Shown: positions 45,101 through 56,165 of the stretch, one piece after another
How the letters are laid out: every line of letters begins with the position of its first letter
How positions within the stretch are numbered: position 1 is the first letter of the stretch
Assembly: GCA_000507305.1 (NCBI GenBank)
Contig: DF239725.1
Coordinates: forward strand, 1-64,000
Length of the DNA: 64,000 nucleotides
Reading direction: 5' to 3'
Source: Breviolum minutum Mf 1.05b.01
Lineage: Eukaryota; Sar; Dinophyceae; Suessiales; Symbiodiniaceae
Program-made: the position numbers and the translations under genes
Notes under the pieces: model-generated
What the model was told of the DNA's origin: nothing
Database searches by the model: none
The model's input: the letters and a program-made list of their open reading frames with translations, nothing else

Positions 45101-48100
45101 ACACTCGAAATTCCATTGGTTTGTATCCCACTTTGAAATAAACATTTTTTTCGGAAGTTCCAAGAGATCCATGCAACAAATGAGAGTCTGACCCAATTTG
45201 CGTTTGGGGGACTCAAACTTTGAAACATCTGTGTTGTCCGTTTAAAGTTTCAAGCTGCCAAAAATTCGGCACAACGAATCAATGGAAAACAGGAGGCATT
45301 TTGCGTTGGGTGCGTGTGTTCAACTCCAAGCTACCAGTGAAACTGGAGGTTTCACCCGTGAAACGGGGCATGGGTGGATCGTTGAGAGATTTCCAGGAGG
45401 TGTGAGAAGCCAATGGTAAATGCAGGTTGTGTTGACAAAAAATGAGGTTCCTGATGATGTGATTGAAGTCATTGGTAGTGGATTTAGACCTGTTGAATTG
45501 ACTTTGTTCGCAGATTTTGTTAAAGCGGGTTCAATTGAGTGAACATGCCAGTGTTCAGACTTTTCTGATTTTCATATCTTTGAGGAAAGTCACACACTTA
45601 AACAAAACAATCATTCATTTGATGTTCATTCACCCCATACTGTTGATTCGTCAGAAATCCGGCTAACCAGTTGATATGGTATAAATATCCCATATTTACA
45701 GGGTTTGGGATACATCCCAGGTGGTTGGCCTTGGTATGTCCAATGGCATTTTCCCCATTTTTTTCCCGACGAAAAAAATGCCAACTTCCGAGAGGTTTGC
45801 AGTGGCACTGGAGATTGGGTTGTGGCGCAAGCGCAGCAGGATGTTGAAGCTAATTGGATTGCCAGCATCTTGGCGGGCCATGATTCCTAAATCATGAATC
45901 ATGACTGTTAATGTTAGTTAAGGGTTATATGATTTATATGTTTACCTTATTTGCGAGGGAAGTGCCTAGTTTTTTTTTTTTTTTGGGGGGGGGTTCTGCA
46001 TTTTGAATAGGCGAAAACTTGAAAGTGGATATGTTTGATGTGTGATGGTAAGGTGCTTTATAAAGTGTGTTGAACAGATGAATGCAAACATGAATTCATT
46101 ATTGATTGATTGCATTTTAATGTACGTAAATGTTATGCATTTACATTTAGATGTTAATGTTGTTGTTGATATGTTTCTTAGAGGCCGTGATAATTCGATG
46201 AACACAAAGAATTGCATGACAGCACTTTCATTTGCAAACTTTTTTGTTGGTCCACAACTTGCGTTGGTTGTTCTCAAAACAAGCTGATATACAGTGTGAT
46301 TTGCCAACAAAATGTCATGATTGAATTGAATCATAGAATTTTGATTGCCCAACCAACCTCTTTTGCAACACTCATGTCATCTCCGGGTACTTGGAAGTTT
46401 GCTTCAAATGAGGTGAGTTGAGATATGATCGTGTTTGGAGTATTCTCAGCAAGTCTGTGCTGTGCCTGAGAAGGTTTTGATGAAGGAAAACCGTTTAACC
46501 CCGGTTCAAGGTAACCCCCTGTTAGCCTCTGGCTGCTTATGTTTGTTCGTTTTGGAGGAGGCCCCAGTTTACAGTGTACATTCAATGACTTTAGTAGGTT
46601 TTGTTTGGAGATGCGTTTCCCTTGTGCCCTGCCATGGCAGACGGGTCCTTTGGTTGATAAAGTATTTGCTTGGATGCATGAAATGTCAAGTCAAGGTTTT
46701 GAAGCAGCATCTCATGAATTCAATGCAAAACAAATCCTTCACACCCTTTGCACTCGGGATACCTTTGTAATTCAACTTCTCCACATCTCGTTGTGACACC
46801 CCTTGATTTTTCACCTGTACCGATAGCATCAACGTAGCATCACTGGACCTGCTATGGCACTTGATGACTTGAGGTCTTTGCCAAATTATCCAATTTGGCC
46901 CTTTTGGCAGGCCCCAGTGGGTTTAAGAGTACATGCCACTGGAGGAGGAGATGCAGTTGGCAGATATTGTATACAAATTTGTATACATATTTATATTTAT
47001 TTTTACACATTCACATATATTTGTGATATTTTCATTTATATACATATGCACGTGTATCAATTGTGTGGGTTTGTTTCTCATAGACATTGATATAAAACTT
47101 GAAATTCACAAGGTATCTAAAGAATAACCACCTTATGTCCTGGCAAAATAATTTTCCCAGAAGTACCGATTATTCACGTGCTATAAATGTACTGTATAAA
47201 CTGTATGTGATCGATGTATTGGCCGCCCTTCCACCAAGCAGACCAGTAACTACCCTGCAGGGGATGCAGGCTCCATTCTAAAGAACTGGATTCCTCCTGG
47301 CTGCTTGTTCGCATTGGACTTCCTCTGAGTTGGGGTATGGTTGAAGAAGTTTTTGGTGGCCAAGCAAAGCAATAGAAACATCCAAAAGACGTCATCATTG
47401 AAATTTCTGAAGAACAAACCAACTCGCCCCCCAAACAAACAAGAGGTTGAGCTTTTTGTTTTTAATCAGAAAAGGGGCTGTCGGGGTCAGGCAATCCTTG
47501 TAAAATACTGGCAATTTTGTTTCTTCCAAGTTCTTATTTAAGTCTGGTACGTAGTATAAGGTGGAACGAAGGAAAGAAACTGTGATATCGGAAAAAGTCG
47601 GTTGGAAAGTGCGGCGATGTGCGATTATTTAAAGTCTGGGATGTTTTCAGAATTTCCCCCTCGTACTTCACACACAGAGAATGGAACCAAAAAGCACATG
47701 AAAACAAGGAACATCATGTTTCAAAGCTATGTTGTGTTTGGGTGCCATGTTACTTGGTTTGGATGTGAAACATTCAACCCTGACTCCACCAACCCGGTCA
47801 CCTCCCAGGTAGCATCTCTGTGATTTGTATCAACTTCCCTGAGCCTCCACAAACCACCCGACGCTTGGAGTCGTGGGAGACCATGGTTTTTCTTATATAT
47901 GTGTTGTTTTTTGGATGTGGAAAGATGGAATGAAAATGTCAGTTGACTGGATATGACTGGATTGTGTAGCGCTGCTTTGAGGATCCCTTACAAGTCAGAG
48001 AGATCAGCATGCATCATGATTTCTCTCTTGCAAGGTCCGTCACCAAGACGTCTTATTTTGATTTATACATATTTGCAGATTGGATCATTATATGGCTTGT

Positions 48101-51100
48101 AGATTTGTAGTTTCTATTTAGCAAATTCTTGAAGTGCATAGAAACTATGTATGTTGTAGACATGTCGATGTTCTCAGTGTGATATGAGATATCCTTCGCT
48201 GAAGTCATCCTTCATTGAGGCCTAAGTCTCAAACTACCCCATGTTGCTTCCTATGTTTCCGTATGCTTCCCTATGTTTGCTTATTCTATTTTTGGGATTA
48301 GTCTTCCACGTTGAATCACCGGATTTTCACCCAGTTGATCCACGTTTTTTCCAAGGAAATGCAACTTGGCAAAGCTGATGAGATGGAAGAAAACCCATGT
48401 TTTGCCCATGTTTTTTTTGATAATGTTTGGGAGCTGCCGGTGATGTCAGGTTTTTGTTTCTTCAATGTTCAGTGTTACTTCGGCACCATTTTCACCATAT
48501 ATTCACCACTCATGTATTACGAATGGATTCTTGAAATCGTTGGCTGGTGGCATCAGTTTCCAAAAAATGTAGCCGAAACCTATGAGAATCAGTGGCTTTC
48601 AACGGGGCAGTGCTGAGTTTTTGGACAACTTTGTATAGCCTTTTGGAGCGGAGAGATTAGTTTACCAAGATGGCTTTGAATCCACGAAACTTAGATCCTA
48701 TATTTGCATTGGTTTTTTTGTATTAGTGTATTAGAATTAGATGCATGGCACAGTCCATATGTTTCATTAAAAGATCCTTATTGAACCACAAGAATTGTGC
48801 CATCTACTTTGACCTTTCAGAGACTCGCTGAAATTGAACAGTGTTAAAGCTAGCTGCGAGGATTGTGCGGCTTCTTAAGGGGTGTATGTTGATGACGTGC
48901 CGTGAACGCTGACGTTTGAAATCAGCTTTAACTACTGGTCCGTTTGCACCAGCTTAACATTGGAATGCCTTTTGAAGTTTGCCATTGGATAGTCATGGCT
49001 CATGTTCGCAGAACAAATTCACCTCAAAAGATTCTTACTTAGCAACTTAGCATGTATAATATGGATAATACATATATAATATATATAATCATATCATTTC
49101 TATTTATTCTTTGGGTATCTAAAAATTTTATGATATATATATATATATGCGTTAATTTAGACTTATGCTGATATATATATATATATAGTTATGGATTTGT
49201 ATATATACACGCGTCCTGGATATTATTTTTTTTCACAGTATCTATTCATATTGTCCCTACCTATCTACTTAGCAACTCCAACAACCGCCACTTATGGTGT
49301 TTGCATCGGCGTTCACCCGGACCACCTGACCATCGAAGGCATGTTGCGATGATGCAGAGAGTTCCCTCCATCTGTTGACCGCCGATTTTTTCATGGCCGC
49401 CCGCCTCAGGGATGAAATGGAGCGGATAATTTGGGCTGGACAAATGGGGGGGGGATCTTAAGATCTTATTTTTTTTTGAGCAACAAAAATCAAGAATCAT
49501 GAAAAACCCACCTTTCCAAGCCTGAATTTAACATGTGGCAAGAAAAGATGCTTGTCTTGTTACTTGTTGTTTTCATGAATGGGAAGCAATACATGGGGCA
49601 GAATCAATTTGTGTAGGGAAAGGAGTGTTCCAGCGACTTTTTTGAGGAGTTTAGGCATGCGCTTTGGAGCGCCTGTGTGGCGAAAACTGTTTTTTTTGCT
49701 AAGGAGACCATGTTCATGTTTGATGTTATATTGGCCTCTATGTCATAGGCGGTATATCCAAATTTCACTGGGTGGCTGTGAATAGCTATCCAGCGAGATG
49801 GTTGAAATGAGAGATATGATGTTGCTCCCATCTTCTGAGATGGAGATGCGGTTTGCCTCCATCAGGATGCGCATGCTGCACTTTTCCAAGATGGGGTACG
49901 GAGACCAAGACTCCAAGGTGACTGGGGGGTCTTTCTAGATTTGAGAGAGGATGGTCAGTGATGTGAACATATTATCCCTGAAATTTCAATTTCCGTTTTA
50001 TGAAGTTGCATACAGGGAGAAGTTGGAGTGTCCGGTATAACATTTCAGGAATATGATCCTAGGGGGTGTGTGAAAGTTTTTCATGTGTTTTTCTCAGTTT
50101 TTTCTGCTTGGTGGCACCTGTCAAGACAGACACCGAGAAATCACAGATTTGTTGAGGTCACAAGTCCAATCGCCAAGACATGCCATGAAGCAGCGATAGT
50201 ATCAATCCATACCATGAAAAATGCTGTGGATGTGCCAATTACTCCACGATTTGTTTTTTCAATATCACATATGTCTCTGTTAGTGATTGATTCGTGTCAT
50301 CATGTTCATCCTCGTTTTTCACCCACATGGCCACAGTCAAACCGTTGCCTTTTGGATCAACAAAGGTTCTAACAATCTTCTCCGACAACGAGGAATACAT
50401 GCGCTCACTGGCTCGAACTATAGGTCCTTTGGTGGAACTGTGGAATGGGCCCTGGGCCGCCTGGAGCGTGAGCCCATGATGAGGAGAACGGGTGGTTGAT
50501 ATAAAGTTATGATAAGTTATGTATATTTTTTTGCTATAGATATATTCCCTAGCATGGTCTAATGATTTACCATGTTTGTGTGTGTACATTATGGTATACA
50601 ACTTTTACAACAATAATACATGTATGGATAGATAGATCGGTAGCGAGAAAGATGGATAGATAAATAGATAAGATAAGGTAAGATAAAATACGATAAGATA
50701 AGATAAGATAAGATACGATAAGACAAGACAAGACAAGATAGATAGATAGATAGATAAATAGATAGTGTTGTTTGCAATGTTTAAATACATTTGCTGAGAT
50801 TACATGTGTGAAAAAAATATAGGGCTTCTCAGGAAATGGGGTGAGTCAAACCATTTTGCATGTAGAAATGCTATTCATATATCCTTGCCTTGAAGAAACT
50901 ATTAGTGTAACTTGGAACATGCCCACACCAACAAGGAATTTGATTTTTAGTGTGTTTTTATGTGCCATTCGTTGCTACCGTTGCTAGTAATCGTAACATC
51001 ATAAAATTGGTATTTTTGGTGGGGTTCACCAAACTGATACCCACCTGCAAAGTAACTAACATATACCTTCCCAAAAACACTTTTGAACATGATTTGCTTT

Positions 51101-51354
51101 TTTTCCCAAAGGTGGGGTTATGTCATGTTAAGTTCCCCTGAAGGCTGGTCGTCCGAATAGGCCAATTTGCATGCTCAGGAATGCTTCGCCACAAAACTCA
51201 ACGATGCTTTGAGCCTCTGGCAGATGTGCCTGCGGAACATTTGGAGGATGCTGAACCTTGGGATGAAAAAGCCATTGACGAAAAAGAAACCAAGGGAGAT
51301 GTTGGTGTTTTTTTTGTTTTTAGGGAGCCTGACTTTGAAAAAAGTAGTGGTTAG
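42197..51354 (+). CDS. TrmB/METTL1-type tRNA (guanine-N7) methyltransferase-like protein
   Basis: The TrmB/METTL1 family transfers a methyl group from S-adenosylmethionine to N7 of a tRNA guanine, usually G46. Exons: 42197 start (MVDLRTSKVTSGDFDTLRRQ), 42986-43012 (27 nt, VKAVKKALK), 43499-43597 (EDDLDLLGAFQRTYAFSSLR), 45293-45399 (ending GGSLRDFQE), 45795-about 45875 (VCSGTGDWVVAQAQ, then ANWIAS), 47261-about 47310 (DAGSILKNWIPPGCL), 49339-about 49440 (SLHLLTADFFMAARL), 50366-50423 (VLTIFSDNEEYMRSLARTI) and 51179-51354 (TAG 51352-51354). EVCSGTGDW fits the SAM-binding glycine motif. GDAGSIL, HLLTADFF and LTIFSDN fit later conserved blocks in order. The proline-rich VNHPEPP-like block was not located. 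Phases agree at 42986/43499, 45399/45795 and 50423/51179. The last exon is open in a second frame as well. The long N-terminal region before the SAM motif is unusual and may belong to a separate gene. Confidence 0.6.
43760..43863. mobile_element. MITE-like inverted-repeat element (TTAACATAGC group)
   Basis: The left end reads TACACCCCCTTAACATAGC. The complement of the right end reads TACTCCTCCGAAAAATTAAC and then ATAGCC. The interior repeats GGGGCTATGTATGGCTATGT. It lies in the intron after exon 43499-43597. Confidence 0.5.
44039..44290 (+). CDS. GC-rich coding-like stretch, exon borders unclear
   Basis: Two + frames are open across this GC-rich patch, including ALCSGFGVDECFRRGFG after AG|GCT near 44179 and LFAVASAWTSAFAVVLERK in the other frame. 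It probably holds an exon of the surrounding methyltransferase-like gene, but I cannot decide the frame or borders. Confidence 0.3.
45638..45724. mobile_element. Stowaway/mariner-like MITE, CTGTTGATGG group, copy 4 (right end lost)
   Basis: The left end TACTGTTGATTCG and the interior CAGAAATCCGGCTAACCAGT match copy 3, and CATCCCAGGTGG matches the interior right side. The final CCATCAACAG is missing. It lies in the intron just upstream of the exon carrying VCSGTGDW. Confidence 0.65.
46641..46765 (+). CDS. candidate exon (VFAWMHEMSSQGFEAASHEF)
   Basis: After GGCAG|ACG the frame stays open to a GTAATT donor, reading VDKVFAWMHEMSSQGFEAAS and ending ILHTLCTRDTF. It lies inside the span of the methyltransferase-like gene but matches no block of that family. 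It could be a lineage-specific insertion or an exon of another gene. The helix pattern is faintly PPR-like. Confidence 0.4.
48356..48409 (+). CDS. candidate exon (EMQLGKADEMEENPCFAH)
   Basis: AG|GAA opens exactly 18 codons before CAT|GTTTTT, both ends in phase 0. The residues are strongly charged. It lies between methyltransferase blocks GDAGSIL and HLLTADFF, where a linker would be expected. Confidence 0.35.
49066..49210. repeat. TATATA-rich tract
   Basis: Several TATATA runs of 10-20 bases lie in the intron before exon 49339. Confidence 0.85.
50625..50764. repeat. compound GATA / GATAA / GACAA microsatellite
   Basis: About 140 bases of GATA, AGATAA and AGACA units grade into one another. 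It lies in the intron between the last two methyltransferase exons. Minus-strand open frames across it are low-complexity Leu/Ser/Tyr peptides and are not genes. Confidence 0.95.
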
Positions 51355-51572
51355 ACATTCATGTGTTGGGTATTGGTAAGGGTCCATCCCAGTCTAATCC
51401 TGACTGGCCACTTTTTTGGTGTGACAGGGATACACAGAAATGAATAGCATGTTCCCGGCCTTATATGCTCTGACAGATCAAAATCTCCATCAAACGCAGA
51501 TTGCCCAACAAGAATGAGGTTGATGGAACAAAATCTCCCACCACTTCATTTAATACACATCACATCGCAATA

Positions 51573-51682
51573 TATGGGTGTTTCCAAAAATAGTGGTATC
51601 CCAAAATGGATTGTTTTTAATGGAAAACCCTATCAAAATGGATGATTTGGGGGAAAACCCACTATTTTCGGAAACATCCATA
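51573..51682. mobile_element. inverted-repeat element, GGGTGTTTCC group
   Basis: TATGGGTGTTTCCAAAAATA at the left pairs with TATTTTCGGAAACATCCATA at the right with two mismatches. The pairing continues into GTGG / CCAC, and TA flanks both ends. Length 110 bp. It lies just downstream of the methyltransferase stop. Confidence 0.75.
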
Positions 51683-52525
51683 TAAATTGCTCAATGCTTT
51701 GGGAGCCGTCATCACCAAGTGGTTCATCTGTTTTTGATGGATGAATCACTCATATTCATGCTGCCAATTTCCATTTCTCCACGAAAGCTTTCCCCCATTT
51801 GTGAAATTGATGCTTTCATCGGATTCTCCAATGTCGACCATGTTTCCCAGGAAATGGTCCCAAAAAAAACTCATGTGGGTCTATCATTCCCAAAGCATTG
51901 AGACACACACAAAGTATCCCAGCAGAGAGATCCCAAAACAAGAAAGACATATTGAGAACAAGAGCATTCACCTCCAATGCTCATGCTCATGAGACAATGT
52001 TCTATACCATCATACCGTTATGCCGCTATGCCATGTTTTCTCCTGGTTATTTGATCAACGCTTTACTATGGACTCATGTATAATGAATGATAGAAACAAT
52101 GAAACATGAACCATGAACCAGCATTTGTGCAAACCATGTTAAGCTGAGGAAGAGATGTGCGGCTTATTGATTTGTGCCGTGACAGCGTTGGGGCTGAGGC
52201 GTTTCACATATTGAAAATTGTAACTATATATATTGTAATAGTTCGTACATTGTTATATTCATCCCGGTGCCCGCGGTATATATGGAAATTGTGTTCAACT
52301 TGACCAATAAGTTCAAGCAGGTCGCCACCACAAAGTATAGTAGAGTAGAAATACATTTGGTTCCACGTTGAACTTTCCTGTTGTTGACTTTCATTTTGAG
52401 ATTGAGATGACATTGTCAGACAGTGTCCCATTTATCAAATCTTGTATGGATTAAAAGTTATCCAACATGTAATTCGAAAACAGACTTGTAACACTACATG
52501 GCATTTTGTTTTGACTAAGCGTTTA

Positions 52526-52642
52526 GTTTTGCACCGTGAAATGCCAAGTCATTCCTCTCTACCTACCTCATATTGGGTATATTTTGCTTATGACCTGAGC
52601 ATGAACCGTTTCGGTTCTCCAACCCTTCGGGGGAACCTTGAG
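52526..52642 (+). CDS. candidate exon ending at a GTAAAG donor
   Basis: The frame is open through PTSYWVYFAYDLSMNRFGSP to GNLE|GTAAAG, a good donor. The acceptor is not clear. A shorter version could start after CTGAG near 52600. Function unknown. Confidence 0.25.
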
Positions 52643-52751
52643 GTAAAGCTTGTCCAACCGCAGAAGCGGGGCATGTTGTGCAGGTGCGGATTTGGTCACG
52701 ATTCGAGGGTTGTTTCTTTGTCCAAACTTGGAATTTCAGCTGCGATAAACT

Positions 52752-52866
52752 AAGATGTCATAACATGCCCCCTATAAAAAGGGACCATTTCAATAGGAAC
52801 ATAGTCTTCCAACCACCTTTTTTGTTCTGAAAACATGTTAGTTATGTTAGTTGTCGGGGGAATGTA
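52752..52866. mobile_element. possible degenerate inverted-repeat element
   Basis: ACATGCCCCCTATAAAAAGG at the left and GTTAGTTGTCGGGGGAATGT at the right recall the TAGCCCC/TTAACAT group, with poor pairing. Supported mainly by resemblance to the better copies. Confidence 0.3.
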
Positions 52867-53019
52867 TTTGTTTGTTAGGAATGTCAATATGTAAGGGCAA
52901 ACCCTCGGATGCCCCTTGCAAAAAAATCTGATATGATAGAGGTATAATCTTAAAATGTCACTGTTTTTCCTTGGTAGCCCAAAACATATGTTGACAAGAT
53001 ACGTTTGCTGTATATATAA

Positions 53020-53370
53020 ACACTTTGAATGTATATATATATATACACATATGTATTTATTTATTGATTTATTTGTATATTGATTTTTTGTTTCTATATT
53101 TACTGTGCATTGAAATAATTTCTATGGTTGGAACAATTGTATGGTTGGAAAGTTCATGGATTCCCTGTACTTGGCCGATCACTTGATCGAATCGCACCTA
53201 GGGAAACCTCGGAGACTGGTAGTCCGTACAGGCATACGAAAACACTTGATGCTGAGAAATGCCTGTCAAATATGTATATATATATATATATATTTATTTA
53301 CAGTATATATTATTATCTTAAATTTTTATTTGTTTTTTACACATGTATATATATGTTTATAGTATATTAG
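53020..53370. repeat. TA-rich tracts around a possible exon
   Basis: TATATA runs occur near 53035-53050 and 53275-53295. Between them, two overlapping frames are open at 53130-53270 (for example MDSLYLADHLIESHLGK) without clear splice sites. Confidence 0.5.
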
Positions 53371-53675
53371 CAGCTTCATCGAACCTCCATGCACCATCAT
53401 ACACCACCGTAATAGTTTCAGATGACTTGTGCGTCGCTGGGTGTTTGTGTACTTCATCATAGAAGGTAGATGAATATATTCAATTCACATACGTACAAAA
53501 ACTTGTACCCACCAGAAAAAACATGTGCACTTCCATCTGTAGATATATGCCAAAAACCACCCCAAAACGCCACAAGTAGATCACACCAACGGAAATCATT
53601 TGTCCAAGGCAAGCTCCCAATTTGATCGTTTCTTTCAACATGGTCAACACGTGGAATCCTGGAGGGCATTTTAAG

Positions 53676-54741
53676 GTCCATGAAATTAGCTGGAGGAGAT
53701 TTTGGTGAGATTGCCTTGCGATTTGCTCCGAACAACTTTTGGGAAACAGATGATGTGATACCTATGCATTGTACCTATAGTAAATGTTGGCTTCTTTCTT
53801 ACATACTGCGATATAATGCCTATTTTTTATTTGTATTAATATATATATATATATGTGATTGATTATGGGCTTTGATTTGCAAAGTGCAACTTGGGCACAT
53901 GGATGTCATCGTGCAACAATCGCCTTGTATGTGGCTTTTAACTCCACTCCAATTTGTTGTGCTTCAAACATTTGGTATCAAAGCATTGATGCCAAACTTG
54001 ATTATATGAACCATTATGAACCTAGGGCACATCAAAGTAAATGTCTACCATGTTTGAACATGTTTTAAGTATACAGCAATATCACTCACCTTCCTGAAGG
54101 TGGGCCTTCCATTAATTGCCATAGGGGTTGATGGAGGCTGCTACGCGGCTGAACTTAAGCCGCCTATATAGACGATTTCTTTATAAAGGGGGAGGTGGAT
54201 TAGTTATAAGCTATAGGCTATGCCTATGTACAGCTCAATTGCCAACTTGCTCACCACCTCATACCCATTGCCTGAAGATGTACGTGCATTATGTTTCTTC
54301 ATTGCTCAGATCCCAGGTGCAGGTAAAAAGAACTTAGAGACAGAGAACTGTGAGGGTATAGGAGGGTGACGTTCAGAACATTGATTGAGATGTCGAAAGC
54401 GAATGAACTGTTTATTGGCAAACAAACGCAGCGAGTATGTGTGGATAGATTAAGGCTATCACAGATTAGTGGATGCACAACTTGAAAGGAAAAAGGACAA
54501 TGCTCGTGAAAATATCATCCAGAATCTATCCACTGTCATTGAGTCATGCAACCAATATGTGTTTTTTTAAATGTTTTATGCATTCATCCAACTTTGACAA
54601 GTTACATGTTCAACCATTGGAAATGTGAAACCACCCACCTGCAAGGATCGCTTCTACCTTGCTGTGTGCAAGGCACGAAAAATCGCGTTTGTTGATGAAG
54701 TTCTCGCTTGGAAATGGAAGGACAGCATATATGAGATGTAG
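53676..54741 (+). CDS. unrecognised gene, two exons
   Basis: Exon 53676-53754 (AG|G TCC ATG, then MKLAGGDFGEIALRFAPNNF, donor GAT|GTGATA). Exon 54646-54741 (AG|GAT, DRFYLAVCKARKIAFVDEVL, TAG at 54739-54741, or a GTAGAC donor just before). Phases (0/0) agree. The second exon is convincing as protein. A linking exon could be missing in the 0.9-kb gap. No family is recognised. Confidence 0.42.
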
Positions 54742-55166
54742 ACTATTTATAGCATTTATTTATACACATATATTATATTATCATATTCATAGATTTGAAA
54801 AGATGAGTTGGATGCAAACAACCCCTGCCATTTTTTCATTGGGGATCGCTGGTGCATGGTTTGAAGAAGTTGCCATAAAAGCTGTGACATGCTGAAAATT
54901 TCAGGGATGAATGAATGATCAAGAAACACTCCAGCACTGATGTTTTAATACTGCATACGGCATCAGATCTCCACCTAAAAAATATTGCAAAGTTCGAGCT
55001 AGATGACACAACAAAAGGAACAGAAGCAGCATGCAAGTATATCAATGTATAGCAAATCACGCCAAATTACCTTTTGTGTTGTAAAATACTTTCTAATATA
55101 CTAATATAGCATTATGTTTGTTGTTGTCACTGAAAATTACCTTTTGCGTTCCTTATCTCACGTCAG

Positions 55167-55243
55167 GTGGATATCGACTGAAGATGCCGATGCGGTGCAG
55201 AAAATGGAGCGGCGCAGAATCCCCACAATTTTCCGAAAGAAGC
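55167..55243 (+). CDS. candidate basic exon (AVQKMERRRIPTIFRKKRQ)
   Basis: CGTCAG|G opens a frame reading WISTEDADAVQKMERRRIPT, then IFRKKRQ. The end is unclear. A GC donor (AA|GCGCC) at 55244 is possible. The charge pattern suggests a helical, nucleic-acid- or partner-binding segment. It may join the exon at 54646. Confidence 0.38.
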
Positions 55244-55467
55244 GCCAAATTAGCATAAATTGGCTATGCATCACCCATTCCTTTATAATACACATATTTT
55301 AGGGAAACTATTCTGATACTAAGGATTGATGCTGTTTGGCAGTTGCAAAGGTTGACTATCATGTTGAGGTAGCATTTGGGGGTGTCATGCATGAGTTGGT
55401 AGGTGCAATGCTGTAGAGTCCAACTTGATGGTGTTATTTGAATTTTTGCTGAAGGATACCACCAAGT

Positions 55468-55827
55468 ATGGTGTATACAGGGCAACGGGGGCCATGCGTA
55501 TGGGAAATCATTGATGTTTTGAAGCAATTCAGGGGGGCAAATGGTTTCAAGAAGGGGTCATGTCATAAAACCAACATATCCATTTGCCCCTTGAGTAAAA
55601 CACCATCATTTCGGGTACTGAAGAGATGTGAAGAGAAATTCTTCCGGTCAGCACCTGAAATATTTGTCAATTTTTTCCCTACGAAAGCAAGGATCACAAT
55701 AACAATTTTTCCAGATGAAGACTGGTTTCCAGGAAGCTGTGAACCATCAACAAATATCATTCCAGATGTTGTGAACAGTAATCGCAATCATGAAAAATCT
55801 CGTAAAATGACTTTACAAATCTCATGA
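55468..55827 (+). other. 119-codon open frame, coding status uncertain
   Basis: Both strands are open here. The + frame includes FFRSAPEIFVNFFPTKARIT. No AG|G or donor frames it well. I record it only as a low-confidence possibility. Confidence 0.15.
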
Positions 55828-55963
55828 ATGCATATGAATGACTCTTTTAAGGTGTCATTTGGATATGATGCTCCCGAGATTTGTAGAAATGACTTGGAGC
55901 CTGGGAGGAAGGGGAAGTCTTGGTGACTTGCTTTAACTACGGCTAGCCCCAACGTTTTTCCAG

Positions 55964-56165
55964 ACATATCAACAGAGTAGCGGGGGAGCGATTTTGTGTG
56001 GAGAACCTGACCCAAATTGTCAGCCGCTGGGTAGTTGAAACTCGCACTTTCCTGGAAAACTTGAGGTTGGAACAACGCCGTGAGCAACAGAAACAATTGC
56101 TCATGGAACAAACTTTGGCAGCCTTCAGACGGAAAAGTATGCAAGAAGAACGAAGGACGGGATTT
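55964..56165 (+). CDS. exon encoding a charged, probably coiled-coil segment
   Basis: After TTTTTCCAG|A the frame runs 67 codons to a TTT|GTGATT donor. It reads FCVENLTQIVSRWVVETRTF followed by an Arg/Glu/Gln-rich helix (LRLEQRREQQKQLLMEQTLA). Heptad-like Leu spacing suggests a coiled coil. A 145-codon minus-strand open frame overlaps it and is its shadow. The family is unknown. Confidence 0.55.

Noticed and set aside
50589-50790. Leu/Ser/Tyr-rich minus-strand open frames
   Set aside because: They are translations of the GATA microsatellite.
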